A DNA stretch of 64,000 bases, from NCBI GenBank assembly GCA_030272155.1, contig CP126204.1:3029501-3093500 (forward strand). The letters run 5' to 3'. Of this stretch, positions 1 through 17,300 are shown one piece after another; positions within the stretch are counted from its first letter, which is position 1, and the number at the start of each line of letters is the position of its first letter. The notes beneath the pieces are model-generated. The model saw only the letters and a list, made by a program, of their open reading frames with translations. It did no database searches and was not told where the DNA came from. This DNA comes from Tetradesmus obliquus (Eukaryota; Chlorophyta; Chlorophyceae; Sphaeropleales; Scenedesmaceae). Made by a program: the position numbers and the translations under genes.

Positions 1-1002
1 CTGCTGCTGCTCCTGTACTTTGGCTGTATGCTGAATGCGCCTGCATCCAGTTCATGCAGCTGCACTGTGTAATCCATGGCGCCTGAAACGATGCGGCTGT
101 TGTTGTGCTGTGGCAGGAATGCAACTCCGAAGAGGTTGGCGTGGTGCTGCGTCTGCAGGGCGATTGGCACGCGGCCTGTGTCTGGGTAGTGCCACAGGAT
201 GACCTGCAGTGGTGCACAGTTCAGAGCAAAGACAATGTTGCAAAAAAGTGCAAGGGGCGAAACAGCTATGACGCTAACACCTGGCCTGAGAGGAAGAACA
301 CGTGTGCAGAGCTAGGTGCATGAGCCATGCACCGGCGCCTGTGGGGCATGTCAGCAATGCGCAGCAGCAGTGGTGTGGATGCGCTGCCACAGACCCGCGC
401 CGCAGCTGCTAACTGCTCCCGCGGCCTCATGTGTGACGTTCCCAGAACAGCAGGACAGCTCAACAGTACTGCTGAGGTCTGTGGAATGCCAGCATGCGCT
501 GCTGCCCACCTAGCTGCTGAGATAGCTGCCAAATGCCACATTCAAACTCTAATTCTTTGGAGGATGTGACAAGACAGTAGATATCCTGCAGCATTGCCGG
601 GCTGCCAGCACACATGTGCCTGCACTCTGCAGTAAGTGCTGACAGGCCTGAGGGCAGCACCTGCTGCTGCTGCATCAGCAGGCCCACCTGGCAGTCATCG
701 GATGCCGTTGCAAGCATCGAGCCATCCTCGTTCCATGCAAGCCGATTGACGCAACCGTCGTGGCCATCTAGCACTGCTTCCACAGCCAGCTTCCTAGCCA
801 AGCCCTCAGACAAGTGCAGAGCATGGCCCTGCGTGAAGTGCAGCAGCACAGCGACCGTCAAAACACACTCCAATCGTATTGTGAAAGGCAATAAATAAAG
901 TTTCAACAAGATCTATAGGGCTGGAGCTTGCAATGGGCCAAGTGCATCGCTACTTGCCTGTGGCCTGCCTAGTTCGCGGCGTAAGAGCAGCTTCGGATCC
1001 AT
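1..1002 (-). CDS. WD40-repeat protein, N-terminal part (runs off the left edge)
   Basis: Three exons can be joined in frame: 1002-958 (starts MDPKLLLRRELG), 828-688 and 203-1. Exon 2 holds a clear WD40 repeat (LDGHDGCVNRLAWNEDG then MLATASDD). Exon 3 continues with VILWHYPDTG, HHANLFGVAFLP and a second repeat ending VSGAMDYTVQLHEL. The spacing and the text 'HHANLFGVAF..P' resemble the DCAF/WDTC1 group of CUL4-DDB1 substrate receptors, but this rests on family memory only; the C-terminal part that would decide it is outside the window. The exon 1 donor is CAG|GCAAGT, a GC-AG intron, and phase 0 is kept on both sides. The start is the only upstream ATG that joins in frame. Intron 2 (687-204) shows nothing else. 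It is transcribed divergently from TRM1. Confidence 0.72.
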
Positions 1003-1521
1003 CAAAAGGCGAACGATTTCTCAAGAAGTAGCGCGCGTGCACCCCTGGCTCGATGGCACCGACACTGCGTCGCACTGCTCGGAACGCAGTGCTGGACGTC
1101 AGCCGAAATCATAGTATAACACTTAAGCCATGAATAAATTCCTCAAGAACGCTCGTGAAGCACGGAATCGGCACCAGACGATTGTTTGGCAAAGTGCAGG
1201 GTGAGAAAAAGCTGCGAACTCTTGCCGGAGGTCACACGGATCCAAGGCCACAAAAATAATGTAATGAATTGTAGCTGAAGGTGGCAAAGACGAGCCTAGG
1301 TAGAAGGAAAAGTGCGACATTGTCATCACAGTCAGCAGGCATGTGTCAGTAGCAGCGTTGTTTCAGTGGATGGGGCTAGAACCAAGTAGCAACATGAAAT
1401 CATCTCCGTATGATATGTTGTGGTGATATCAACGTGGCTGGCACGCACTGGTTGGCACAGTCACATCATCTGCTGCCTTGTGCCCCCTGGGCCTGAACTG
1501 CCTGCCTTGCTGAACCTGCAA
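1003..1521. promoter_or_regulatory. Divergent intergenic region between WD40 gene and TRM1
   Basis: About 520 bases between two divergent start codons. It must hold both promoters and 5' UTRs. I see no TATA box or other motif I can name; it is less repetitive than the rest of the window. Confidence 0.5.
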
Positions 1522-7990
<6,469 letters not shown>

Positions 7991-8966
7991 ACGCACTGCG
8001 GCAGTTGATCAACTCATGAGATACCTTTTTTTTCAACCAAAGGGGACGGTATCCAGTTGAGATCCTACTGCCAGTGGGTCCTAGCAGCTGCTTGCCTGCA
8101 GGCTGACGCAGGCTTGCCTGCTTCCCTCGCACAGAGCTTCAAGTGGAACTTGTAACTTGGTCCAGGCCTGGGCACCCGTGATGGTTCATCGTGGGTGACG
8201 CCGTTCGTCGATGCGTGTCAAACGGCGGTGGAATGCAGTGCTTAGCTGGCTGGAAAACTTCGTCCCTGGCGGGGGCTCGAAAGCTGAAGCAGATCTGCTG
8301 CTGTGGTCTGGTCCTGAATTGTCCATGGACAGCTGGCTGGCCAGCTGCAGCCAGTCAGCAGCAGCAGCAGCAGCAGATGACGGCCCTGGGCTGTGACACT
8401 GTATTGCTAGCTCCCGTACAGCAACAATCGTGTTCCTCCATAGTTTGCATCCTGTTGTTCATACGACCGGTCAGTGCAAGCCCTCAGCTAGTTGGTAGCA
8501 GCAGTGTAAACCCCAGGTTGGGGCAACCTGCTGGTTCCCGCCTTCATTTTTTTCGCCGAGATAGTTTGAAGGCTCTGGTGCCTGAAGGTTTCAAGAACGT
8601 TTTAGTAAAGTAGAAAATATTTTTTTTGAGAACATGCTACGGTACACACAGCCGCACAATCGCCAGTGACAGTTGTTCGGAGATAACGTAACTTGGCTGG
8701 TGTGGGGGGTGTTGAAGGGTTACCATGCCTACGTATGAGCCCTGTGTACATCCTCCAGGTGTGTTTAAGTGTGTTGATTAGGGCGCCAGTTATCACTGAC
8801 GCCTGAGGAGCGTCTACTCACCCCACCGCAGCAGAGCAAGACCACTACACGTACGACCAGTTCAGCAGCGGCAAGTGGCACTGGATTAAGACACAGCCGG
8901 GCTTGGTTATTGTCTTAATACGTTATTTGCGGCTGATTGAGCGTGATCTAGCTTCCTGTACCCAGG
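7991..8966. other. Intergenic region after TRM1
   Basis: Probable TRM1 3' UTR with TGTAA at 8151 and again near 8505. Around 8829-8890 a short open stretch (DHYTYDQFSSGKWHW) could be an exon of a neighbouring gene, but I cannot join it to anything. Confidence 0.4.
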
Positions 8967-9473
8967 ATGGGGCGAATCAGCATTGATTCGAAGGCGTGGC
9001 TGATCATACTGCTCATGATCGCCAGTGGAAGCGTTACGCTCGCAAATTACATTACGAGTGGCAGTGCAGCGGTGCAGGGGAGGCGGCACCAGTTTCCTCA
9101 TACGCACACCAGATGCAGACAGTACTACAGCAAGCACCAGAGGTGAGAGCGAGAGGTCAGAAAGGTACATGCAGCTCAAATAAGTTTCTTGAGTGGCTGC
9201 GCTTGTGTGGCATCATGCCTTCGGTGACCAGGTCGCCCAAGCTTGATTACTTGAGTAATCATATGTTTCATCATGTGCTCTGTCATGTGCTGCTTCTGCA
9301 AAGCAAAAAAAGCTACCTGACTATTTTTAGAAGCTTTTCATGCATTGACTCTTTTTGTGGTGGTGGCGGTCAGCGTTCAACGCAGCAGCAGCAAGTGCAC
9401 GACCCACTTTTTTAGGCCCAACCGTACGGTCTACTCGCAGCTGCGTTTTTTACAAGCGAGTGTGGAAGCATAG
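8967..9473 (+). CDS. Possible small membrane protein (hypothetical, 2 exons)
   Basis: Exons 8967-9142 and 9374-9473 join in phase to give 91 aa. The N terminus MGRISIDSKAW is followed by a hydrophobic stretch (LIILLMIASGSVTLANYI, residues about 12-29) that reads as one membrane helix, then a basic, Gln/Ser/Arg-rich tail with no recognisable domain. Donor AG|GTGAGA and acceptor GGTCAG look usable. An acceptor-like CCCAG lies just before the ATG, so there may be an upstream non-coding exon. I do not recognise the family; the model rests on splice signals and frame only. Confidence 0.35.
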
Positions 9474-9969
9474 TAATCAAGCAGCAGCACCAGCAGCAGC
9501 AGCCGCAGCCACGCCCCAGCTACCAGGTCAACCTGCCAGGCTGGCAGTGCCAGCTCAGCACATGTGTCAGTCTGCAGCAGCAAATGTAAAGCATGCCATG
9601 CACAACAGCGCATGTGTACAACGGATTTGCATTACATATGTGCAGATTCTGTCACACAATGCTCTGCACAGGAACGCACGGCAACATGCTTTAACTTTGT
9701 TGGCAGAACTTATTCTTTCATTCTTGCATCTCAACCGCACTGCAGCAGCAGCAGCAGCAGCGGCAGCAGCAGCAGCAGGGACGGCAGAGGCAGCAGGGAC
9801 AGCAGCAGCAGCACTGCCAGTGCTGAGCAGCAGCAGCAACATCAGAAGCAGGGCGCCAACACTGTGCACGTAACAGCATGCTGCTAGCAGCACCTTGGTG
9901 GCTCTTGCTATGATATGACAGTGCAGTATTTCCTGCAAAAAAGTGCCGTTCTATATTTTAAGCCCAGCA

Positions 9970-11348
9970 ATGGTGTTGGAATTCATTGACAATGCCCACA
10001 AGTTCCCAATCTGGTGCAAGCCCACTCCTCCAAGTCCCAGCCCAAAACCTCAACCCCCAAAGCCTGCTGACGGCGGCTACGAGGCGTGGATGAAAAGCGA
10101 GACCCAGCGAGTTTGGAAGGACATGCGCAAGGGTATCTACCCCACCACTTACGCGCTGGAGCAAGGGCGCAGCAACATGTCCATTTTCATTGCAGACCAC
10201 GGCCGGTTCAGTCTCGCATCGCTGCCCATGGTGAGCCTGCTTGAGCTGTGCGGATGCTGCTGCTGCTGCCGCCGCCGCTGCTGCTGCTGCTGCTGCTGCT
10301 GCCGCTGCTGCTGCTGCTGCTGCTGACGCCGCTGCTGCTGCCAATCCTGCTGCTGCTGCTGCTGCTGCTGCTGCCGCTGCGGCACAAGTCCCTCAGCATG
10401 CGCAGGTGTTACGGACTCATTCACGTACATTGCCTGCTTGTCAACTGACTGCTTTCACTGCTGTTGCTGCGACTCATGTTGTCTGTCGACATGTACCACT
10501 GTGCAGGCAAACAGCCCTGCCTTGGTTGCTGTTCCAAGGCCTTCTTTGCCTGTCATTGAGGGACAGGTCAAAGTCGGGGCAAAAGCTTGAGTGCCTGCTG
10601 CCACTGCTGCTGCTGTTGGGTGGCTGCCGTTGCACAGGCCAACAACCCTGCCATGGTCGGTTTACGGCCTTCTGTGCCGGTTGTCGACGACAGAGTGAAA
10701 GCAGGCATGAAGGCTGGAGCCGTCGTCACACAGAGTGTGAGTGTGTGCTGGTTGAAAGCGTCTACTGCTTGGAGCAGAGCGAGCCCATCAAATGCAAGGC
10801 TTGCTATGCAGCTGCTTCTTGCGTGACAGACTGATCAGCGCACCGCGCCCTATGCCATACAAGCACAAGTAGCAGCTGCGTGCAGTGACGGGGGCATTGC
10901 ATTGGTATTCACTCTGGCGATTTTGATTTACCCAACGTGTGTCTACACGGGCCACCGCTGCTGCTGCAGCTGCTGCTGCTGCTGCTGCCGCTGCTGGGAC
11001 AACACACAGATAAGTTGACAATAACACATTGACAACATTGCAGTCCTACCACTGGTACCGGGCATGCCTATGTCAGTAGCACACGCAATTGCGATATCTG
11101 TGCATCCTGCTGCAAGCAGTGCCAGCAAAGCAATGCAGCAGTGGGCTGCCATCACAGCTGCGTTCAACCATCTGCCGAAGACACCATGTCTATTTCAACA
11201 GCTGTTGATCGCACACTGTTTCCTGCCCAGCCTGCAGCAACAGCGAGTTGGCACGCCGCCACCGCCCGCATTGATCACAAGTGTAGCAGTTGTCTTCACC
11301 CCTGCAGCAGTGCAGCAGAAACAGAGATATGTGCAGGCTGCAGCGTAG
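9970..11348 (+). CDS. Hypothetical protein, 3 tentative exons
   Basis: Exon 9970-10230 (MVLEFIDNAHKFPIWC, a Pro/Lys hinge, then YEAWMKSETQRVWKDMRKGIYPT and FIADHGRFSLASLPM), exon 10638-10734 (ANNPAMVGLRPSVPVVDD) and exon 11044-11348 (LPLVPGMPMSVAHAIAISVHP) join in phase to 220 aa. The first exon is non-repetitive and looks like real coding sequence; the other two are less sure. Intron 1 begins with a dense CTG/CCG run (10255-10380). A second, diverged copy of exon 2 lies at 10508-10590. No domain recognised. The open frame reads upstream of the ATG to an AG near 9931, so an earlier start is possible. Confidence 0.42.
10508..10590 (+). repeat. Diverged copy of the hypothetical gene's exon 2
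   Basis: After TGTGCAG it reads ANSPALVAVPRPSLPVIEGQVKVGAKA, aligning to ANNPAMVGLRPSVPVVDDRVKAGMKA of the exon at 10638. Both have an acceptor in the same phase. Similarity is clearer in protein than in DNA. Confidence 0.55.
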
Positions 11349-14269
11349 GACGTGGCACTTGCTGAGGTTGGCCCTATGCCAAACAGGGTTTGGGCCAGCA
11401 GGTGCGTGCGTGCCGATTGGCGCCCGCCACCTACTTGCCACGCTCAAGAGCAAGAGCCTGCGTCCTGGGCGCCAACCCAATCGCTGCTTGCACTACACAT
11501 ATGAGGCAGACTGCTTGCACTGGCATTTACCGTCTTGAAGCTCACCAGAAAGTGCACCAGCCATGCCGAGCTGCCTGCTGGTTGCTTGCTGTGTCCCCTG
11601 CTGCCTGCCCGTGCAAGCTTCCTGCCAGTTCATCACAAACGCAATCTCCCAGCAGCAGGTTTGCCGCTGCACCAAATCCAGCGGCCCCACGCTTACTGCA
11701 ATCAAGTGTGAGAGAAGCAGACAGCAGCAGCTGGATGGGTGGTGCGCACTCCACACTGCGGGCATGGCAAGGCGTGAAGTCACAGGCATGTTCTACATCA
11801 TGCACCTGCTGGCCTGCTGGGCATGTTGTCTGCTGCCTGCGTTGTGGTTCATGTACGCATTGCAAAAATGCCAAGTGTGCGGCAGCAGCATGCTCCAAGT
11901 AGGAAGAGCTGTCACTTTATGACAGCAGCAGCAGCAGCAGCAGTAATGTGTTATGTTTTACGAGCATAACTCCGACCCACCTGTGATGCTGGGAATCAAA
12001 CAGCTGGTAGGAGCCTGCAAACAGCAACATCAGCACATGTGATGCACAACTGCACCTGTGGACAACCTGCACGCACACAGCCCTGCGAAGCTAGCATAGC
12101 ATGGCTAATATAGCTGTACATGGAACTGATCCTGATCTGGTGAATGTTTGTTCTTTTCTGCAACGGTACTGCTGCAATGCTGCGACTGTTGCTGCTGCTG
12201 CTGCTGCTGCTGCTATGCCACAGTGAGCTGGGCGCCGGCTGTCGTTCCAACCGCTGCTGATCTGCCTGTAAGTGGCTTACCATGGCTTTGATGTAGAACG
12301 ATGATCACCTTGCCGCGCCAGGCGCTTCAAACAGTGTATGATGTCCTGCAGGATATCTGCAAAGCTGCCTACTGCTGCACAGACTGCTGCAGCTCAATGA
12401 GCAGGCATCCGCAGCCACCTGAATACTCAATGCTCGCATTGATATGTTGTGATTCATGTTCACTGTTCGCGAAGGGCTCTGCCAGCGGACACAAGCTCGT
12501 AGCCTGTTTCAGGCCTACGCACTACCTGCACAGCAGCTGCGGTGCGCGACAGGGGTGCGATCACTCGTTTGCTTCTGTAGTAATCAATGCAACTGTTGTC
12601 TGCAGCTGTTTACTTGCCAGTCGACGATCACTCCACGGGCGTTTGCCACCTGCCGTTTTGTATTGTAACAAATGACACGCCTGGCAGCACCGCACAATGG
12701 GACTATCTCGACAAGTGAACGAAAAAGTTGTGGATTGAAACGATCTAGTGGTGAGGCTGGTGTTTCAGCAGTGCGGGGAAACTGTGCAACACCGTGGTGA
12801 CATGCTGATCTTCGCTGTGAGGCACTATCGTGCCCATTATACACATTTACCATGTATTCTAGTGTATGTTTTATTTTTTTGCAGTCTTTTATTGCTGTGC
12901 ATTGTCGAGGTGGTGCTGACCTGACCACGGCAAACCCTACAGCAAGTTCAGCTGCCGTGCTGGCTGCCAAATCCCACAATATGTGCGGCATACATGCAAC
13001 GACCATCTACTTGGGGCATCTCATGCTGGTAGCGTGTCATGTATGAGCATGTATCGTCTCAGCAGCAGCAGATGTCCCGTTGCTATCAGGCTGGACATGC
13101 GACTGGACGTGCACACACACCACCTGGACACGATTTGGTGCAACTGGACATGCCTGGACATGCAACTGGACATCTCGGTGACCATAGTGATATCATACCC
13201 TGAAACACGTGGATATGGGGCATGTGCCAGGACAGCAGTGATAGCCACATGTGGCTATTGTTGTACAACAATGAGATGCACACACCAGATACAATCGGTC
13301 AACACCCTAATGGGGCGCGACAGTGCTGCTCGCTCTTGTGGTGCCACCAAATCGAACCCGGCTGGCTGGTTGCTGGGTTGATTGCATATCAGCTGGTTGA
13401 CTTGGTGTTGACTGCATGTTCCGTACGAAACGGGCTGAATCAACCAACGTTGGCTGTGACTACGTGACACGTTGGCAATGCATTGCCATATGGCAAGTGA
13501 GCAGTTGTGAGTCATGCCTATTGGTGGCTGCACTGCTCAGTGAGCTTTAGCGTAATGTGCTGGCCAGAAAGAACTTGCCTGACCCGGGCAGGGTGCGCTT
13601 GGAAGGGTGCCCTCGCTCGCGGTGCCGATTGGCATCGCGATAGAATACACAGAGTGCACATCTGCACATGTCAAGGTGGGGTACGTTGTTGCAAGTGGCG
13701 CACATTGTTGCTATTGGTGATAATGGGCCACATTGTACCCCTGGCCCTCACTACGTTGTACAATTGTACATGTACGTTCCGTACAGGTACTTGCGCGCGC
13801 CAGCACGCTGGCGCAATGGTGGCGAACACTTGTCTCACCACTAGATATGCGTGGCTGCTTGTTACTATAATTATAATAGCTGAACGGCTGCACTGACATC
13901 CGAGGACTCCACACTGCAAACTAATAGTGTCGTTCATGTGCAGCTATGATAGCATCGCGAGCGTTAATGCACATGTTGGCAAGTTGAATGGGCTGCAACA
14001 GAGGTCAGTTGCTGTCTTGGTGTACGCAGCTGGTTGCTGGTCGCACGATCCTGTTGTTTGCTGTTGACGTGTTGCAGACATTTCAGCGGCTTGAGATGCG
14101 CCATTAACACTGCTTTTTCCACCTTGCTGTGTTGCACTGCTGCACGCTGCCGGGCCCACGAAAGCATCAAAGGGGAGAGTCTGGTGCACCACTCTTGAGT
14201 TGGAACGGTCAAGTCACCACTCAAGCCTAGTCCACTTTACTGGCTACGTTGTCGCGTCGGTTGCTGTCT
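11349..14269. other. About 2.9 kb without a supported gene
   Basis: Contains a 170-codon open frame at 11390-11902 that is Cys/Ala-rich and shows no family or splice context, a short CAG run near 11923-11943, a CTG run near 12190, and an irregular cluster of CTGGACATG-like words at 13085-13172. I see no RNA gene. Confidence 0.5.
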
Positions 14270-14288
14270 CTATCGCTGCTGCCGCTGG

Positions 14289-14326
<38 letters not shown>

Positions 14327-17300
14327 GCCTGCAATCTGCTCCGCCAGCACAACCAGTTGCTTGTTCTGTGCCAGGATCTCTGCCACCGTCATCTTGCTGC
14401 GCTGCACTGCACTGCTGCTGCTGCTGGCCTGGTGTGACCTGTAGTTGCTGAATGATGACCTGGCCCTGCCTTCTGCTTCAGCTAGGCCAGCTGAACCTGC
14501 ACGCAGCGCAAAACGTTCCAACACATGCAGAAAGTGTCATTGAAATGTAGATCTAGGAGGAGGGTATCACTACACTGTAACATATTCCTCTCACCATTAA
14601 CTTATGCAGCCTTCTTTAAGGCATGCACCGCCATCAAGCAACCAAACCACAAAACCCAGAACAACAGCGATGCCTCCAGCCCCCCAAACATGCCACCTCA
14701 AAATTCCCATGTGAGAACAAGCGGCTCACCTTTCTTGCAGAGCTCTGGGTAGGCCAGGCACAACGCTTTGGTGGCTGCTGCCTCCTGCCTTTCTTCAGGT
14801 GGCGGCACAGTCCTGCAGGTGTTCACATGGCAGCACACAAGCCAAGGGATCAGATGCTTCCAAAGTATGTGGGGTTGCTGATATTTGTCTGGTTATCCCA
14901 ATGTCACTTAGGTGTCACTGCATCATCAAAACACCATGGACCGGTGATCTCTGGCAAGCAGCTGACACATGTGGTGTTGCATCAAACAGCCTAAAAGGGG
15001 AGACGCCGTGCAGTCGTGTCAAATATCACAAAACAACAGCAATCGTGTGGGCAGAAAACCCTTCATTACAGCAATTGTGTGGACATACTGCTCACCTGTT
15101 CAGCCCCAGCTTGTTTTGGATACGCATGATCTCTGACATGACCTTGCTTGCCAGCCCCTCAGGCGTGAAATAAGCCAGGATGTGCTGCCGCGCGGCTGCG
15201 CCCTTTGCGGCTGCCTGCTGAGGATTGCTGAACACCTGCAGACACATTGGCAAGCGTGCAGCGTTGTTGCACGATCCCTCAAACACCACAGAGCCGCATG
15301 CGCGCCACATGCAGCACAGCCAGCTTAATAATTGCCTTTGCTGCTGCCTGCTCAGGGTCGCTGAGCACCTGGAGGTGTGCGTGTGGCAGCAGCAGGTCCA
15401 TGCACATGGTTTCATCAGCAGCTTCAAGTGCTGCGCAGGTGCACACGGCATCTCAGCCGGTATCTCTTGGATTGCAAGCAAGCCACGCATTGCTGCAGCA
15501 TGCATCACAATAGGCACGAGCAGGTGCAGCAGCAGCAAAATGCATGCATCATGAGTCACATGCTGCACACACCTGCCGCATCACCTGCCGCAGGTACGCC
15601 ATGCTGGCCTACGCCCACAACTGCCGATCATGCAGCAACAACCAGTGTTGATGCATCACTGGCAGCACATGTACAACTGCAACACCACACGCACCTGCCG
15701 CATCAGCTGGCGCAGGTGATTCACATCCGGCTGCGCCCACAGCTGGCCCTTGAAGTAAAGGTTGATCTCCTTGGCATCAGCCACCGTGAAATTCATATCC
15801 GCATCAGCAGCCGCCAGGTGGCTAACTGCCAGGGGGTATGCCACGTCATCATTGATGTAGGCAGTTGGGCCTGACCAGTTGGTTGTTATAACGGGTTTGG
15901 CCATAGCCATGGCCTCCATCTGCGGCCGGCCCCAACCTTCACCCCTGCCAATCCATGAAGATAGCAGAGCAGCAGGGTTGTTGTCACATAGATATGATGT
16001 GGCTGGCTCACATTGTGTATGCCACGTCATCGTTGATGTAGGCGGTTGGGCCGGACCAGTTGGTAATTATCATGGGTTTGACCATAGCCATGGCCTCCAT
16101 CTGAGGCCTGCCCCAGCCCTCACCCCTGCAGATCCATGAAGACAGCCAAGCAGCAGGGCCCATTCCCAAGACAGATGTAATGACAGGCTTGGCCATGGCC
16201 TGCATGTGCAGCCGGCCCCAGCCCTCCCCCTGCAGATGCATCAAAGCAGCAGTAACACCAATGTCGGCATTGTCGGTTCAGGCGTGCTGTGTCATCAACA
16301 ATGCTTGGCCATCGCCATAGCCTCCATCTGCCGCCGGCCCCAGCCTTCACCTCTTTAGAAGTAACAACAGCAGAGCGGCGCACTTGGTTGTCAAGAGACT
16401 GCGCACAACACATGACGGTGCTGCCTCTCAGCTACACAGGAAACATGCATGCACCGAGCAGCCACTGGCGTGCCTTTGTGTTCCAGCGTACTTGCACGCA
16501 TCCACATCAATCAGGATTCGCATCGCTCACCTGGTAGGCAGCACAACACAATCACAGCTTGCATACAGCCGCGAGTATGCTGCGTCGCCCACGTGTTGTC
16601 CGTACAAACAAACATCTCGCCGTCCACATGGCAGCACTGCACGTGCTGTAGTGATCGCCGCACAGCTGTTGACACCAAGGCGCTGGTGTGCGCATGTTGT
16701 CTGCTGCAGCATGCCCAAGGTGCGCAGCTTGCACGCACCAGTGTGTGGCATACGGCCTCAGCTACCTAACACTACCAGCAAATCAGTCGCAACGCTCACC
16801 TGGTGGGCAGCACAACACAATCGCAGCTTGCATACAGCCGCGGGTATGTTGCATCGTCCACGTGTTGTCCGTACACGTACACGCGCGGCATCAGCGCTGC
16901 TTGCACAGCATCAACGGAGAAGCGGCGCTGCAGCCATTGCAGCACCTGGTCTCGGAAGTTCTGCAGACACAGTTTTTGGAGCAGCATCATTTGCAACACA
17001 GTGGACAGTAAAAGACAGGGATTTGCAGCGAAGACCCTGCAGCAGCTGATCCAAATGTCCTGCGGTGGTCATTATGCGGATAAACCTTCACACAAAGTCA
17101 GCATGGCTCACCTCCTTGCCCTTGCCAAATGGCTTTGTCATGATGTGCAGCTCCACAGGCTCCTGGGCTGTGAATCCATGGAGATAAGCATCCAGCAGCA
17201 CGTCCCAGCCCTTGCGCGTCTCCCACTGCACGACATCAGAACAGCACAGCACAACACATTGCAGTGGTGGGTACATGTGTAAGTAGGCATCCAGCAGCAC

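Noticed and set aside
11390-11902. 170-codon Cys/Ala-rich frame
   Set aside because: No regular Cys spacing or recognisable fold; overlapping frames on both strands are equally open.
13330-13360. GGTTCGA-like B-box word on the minus strand suggesting a tRNA
   Set aside because: No A box, no cloverleaf, and the T-arm does not pair.
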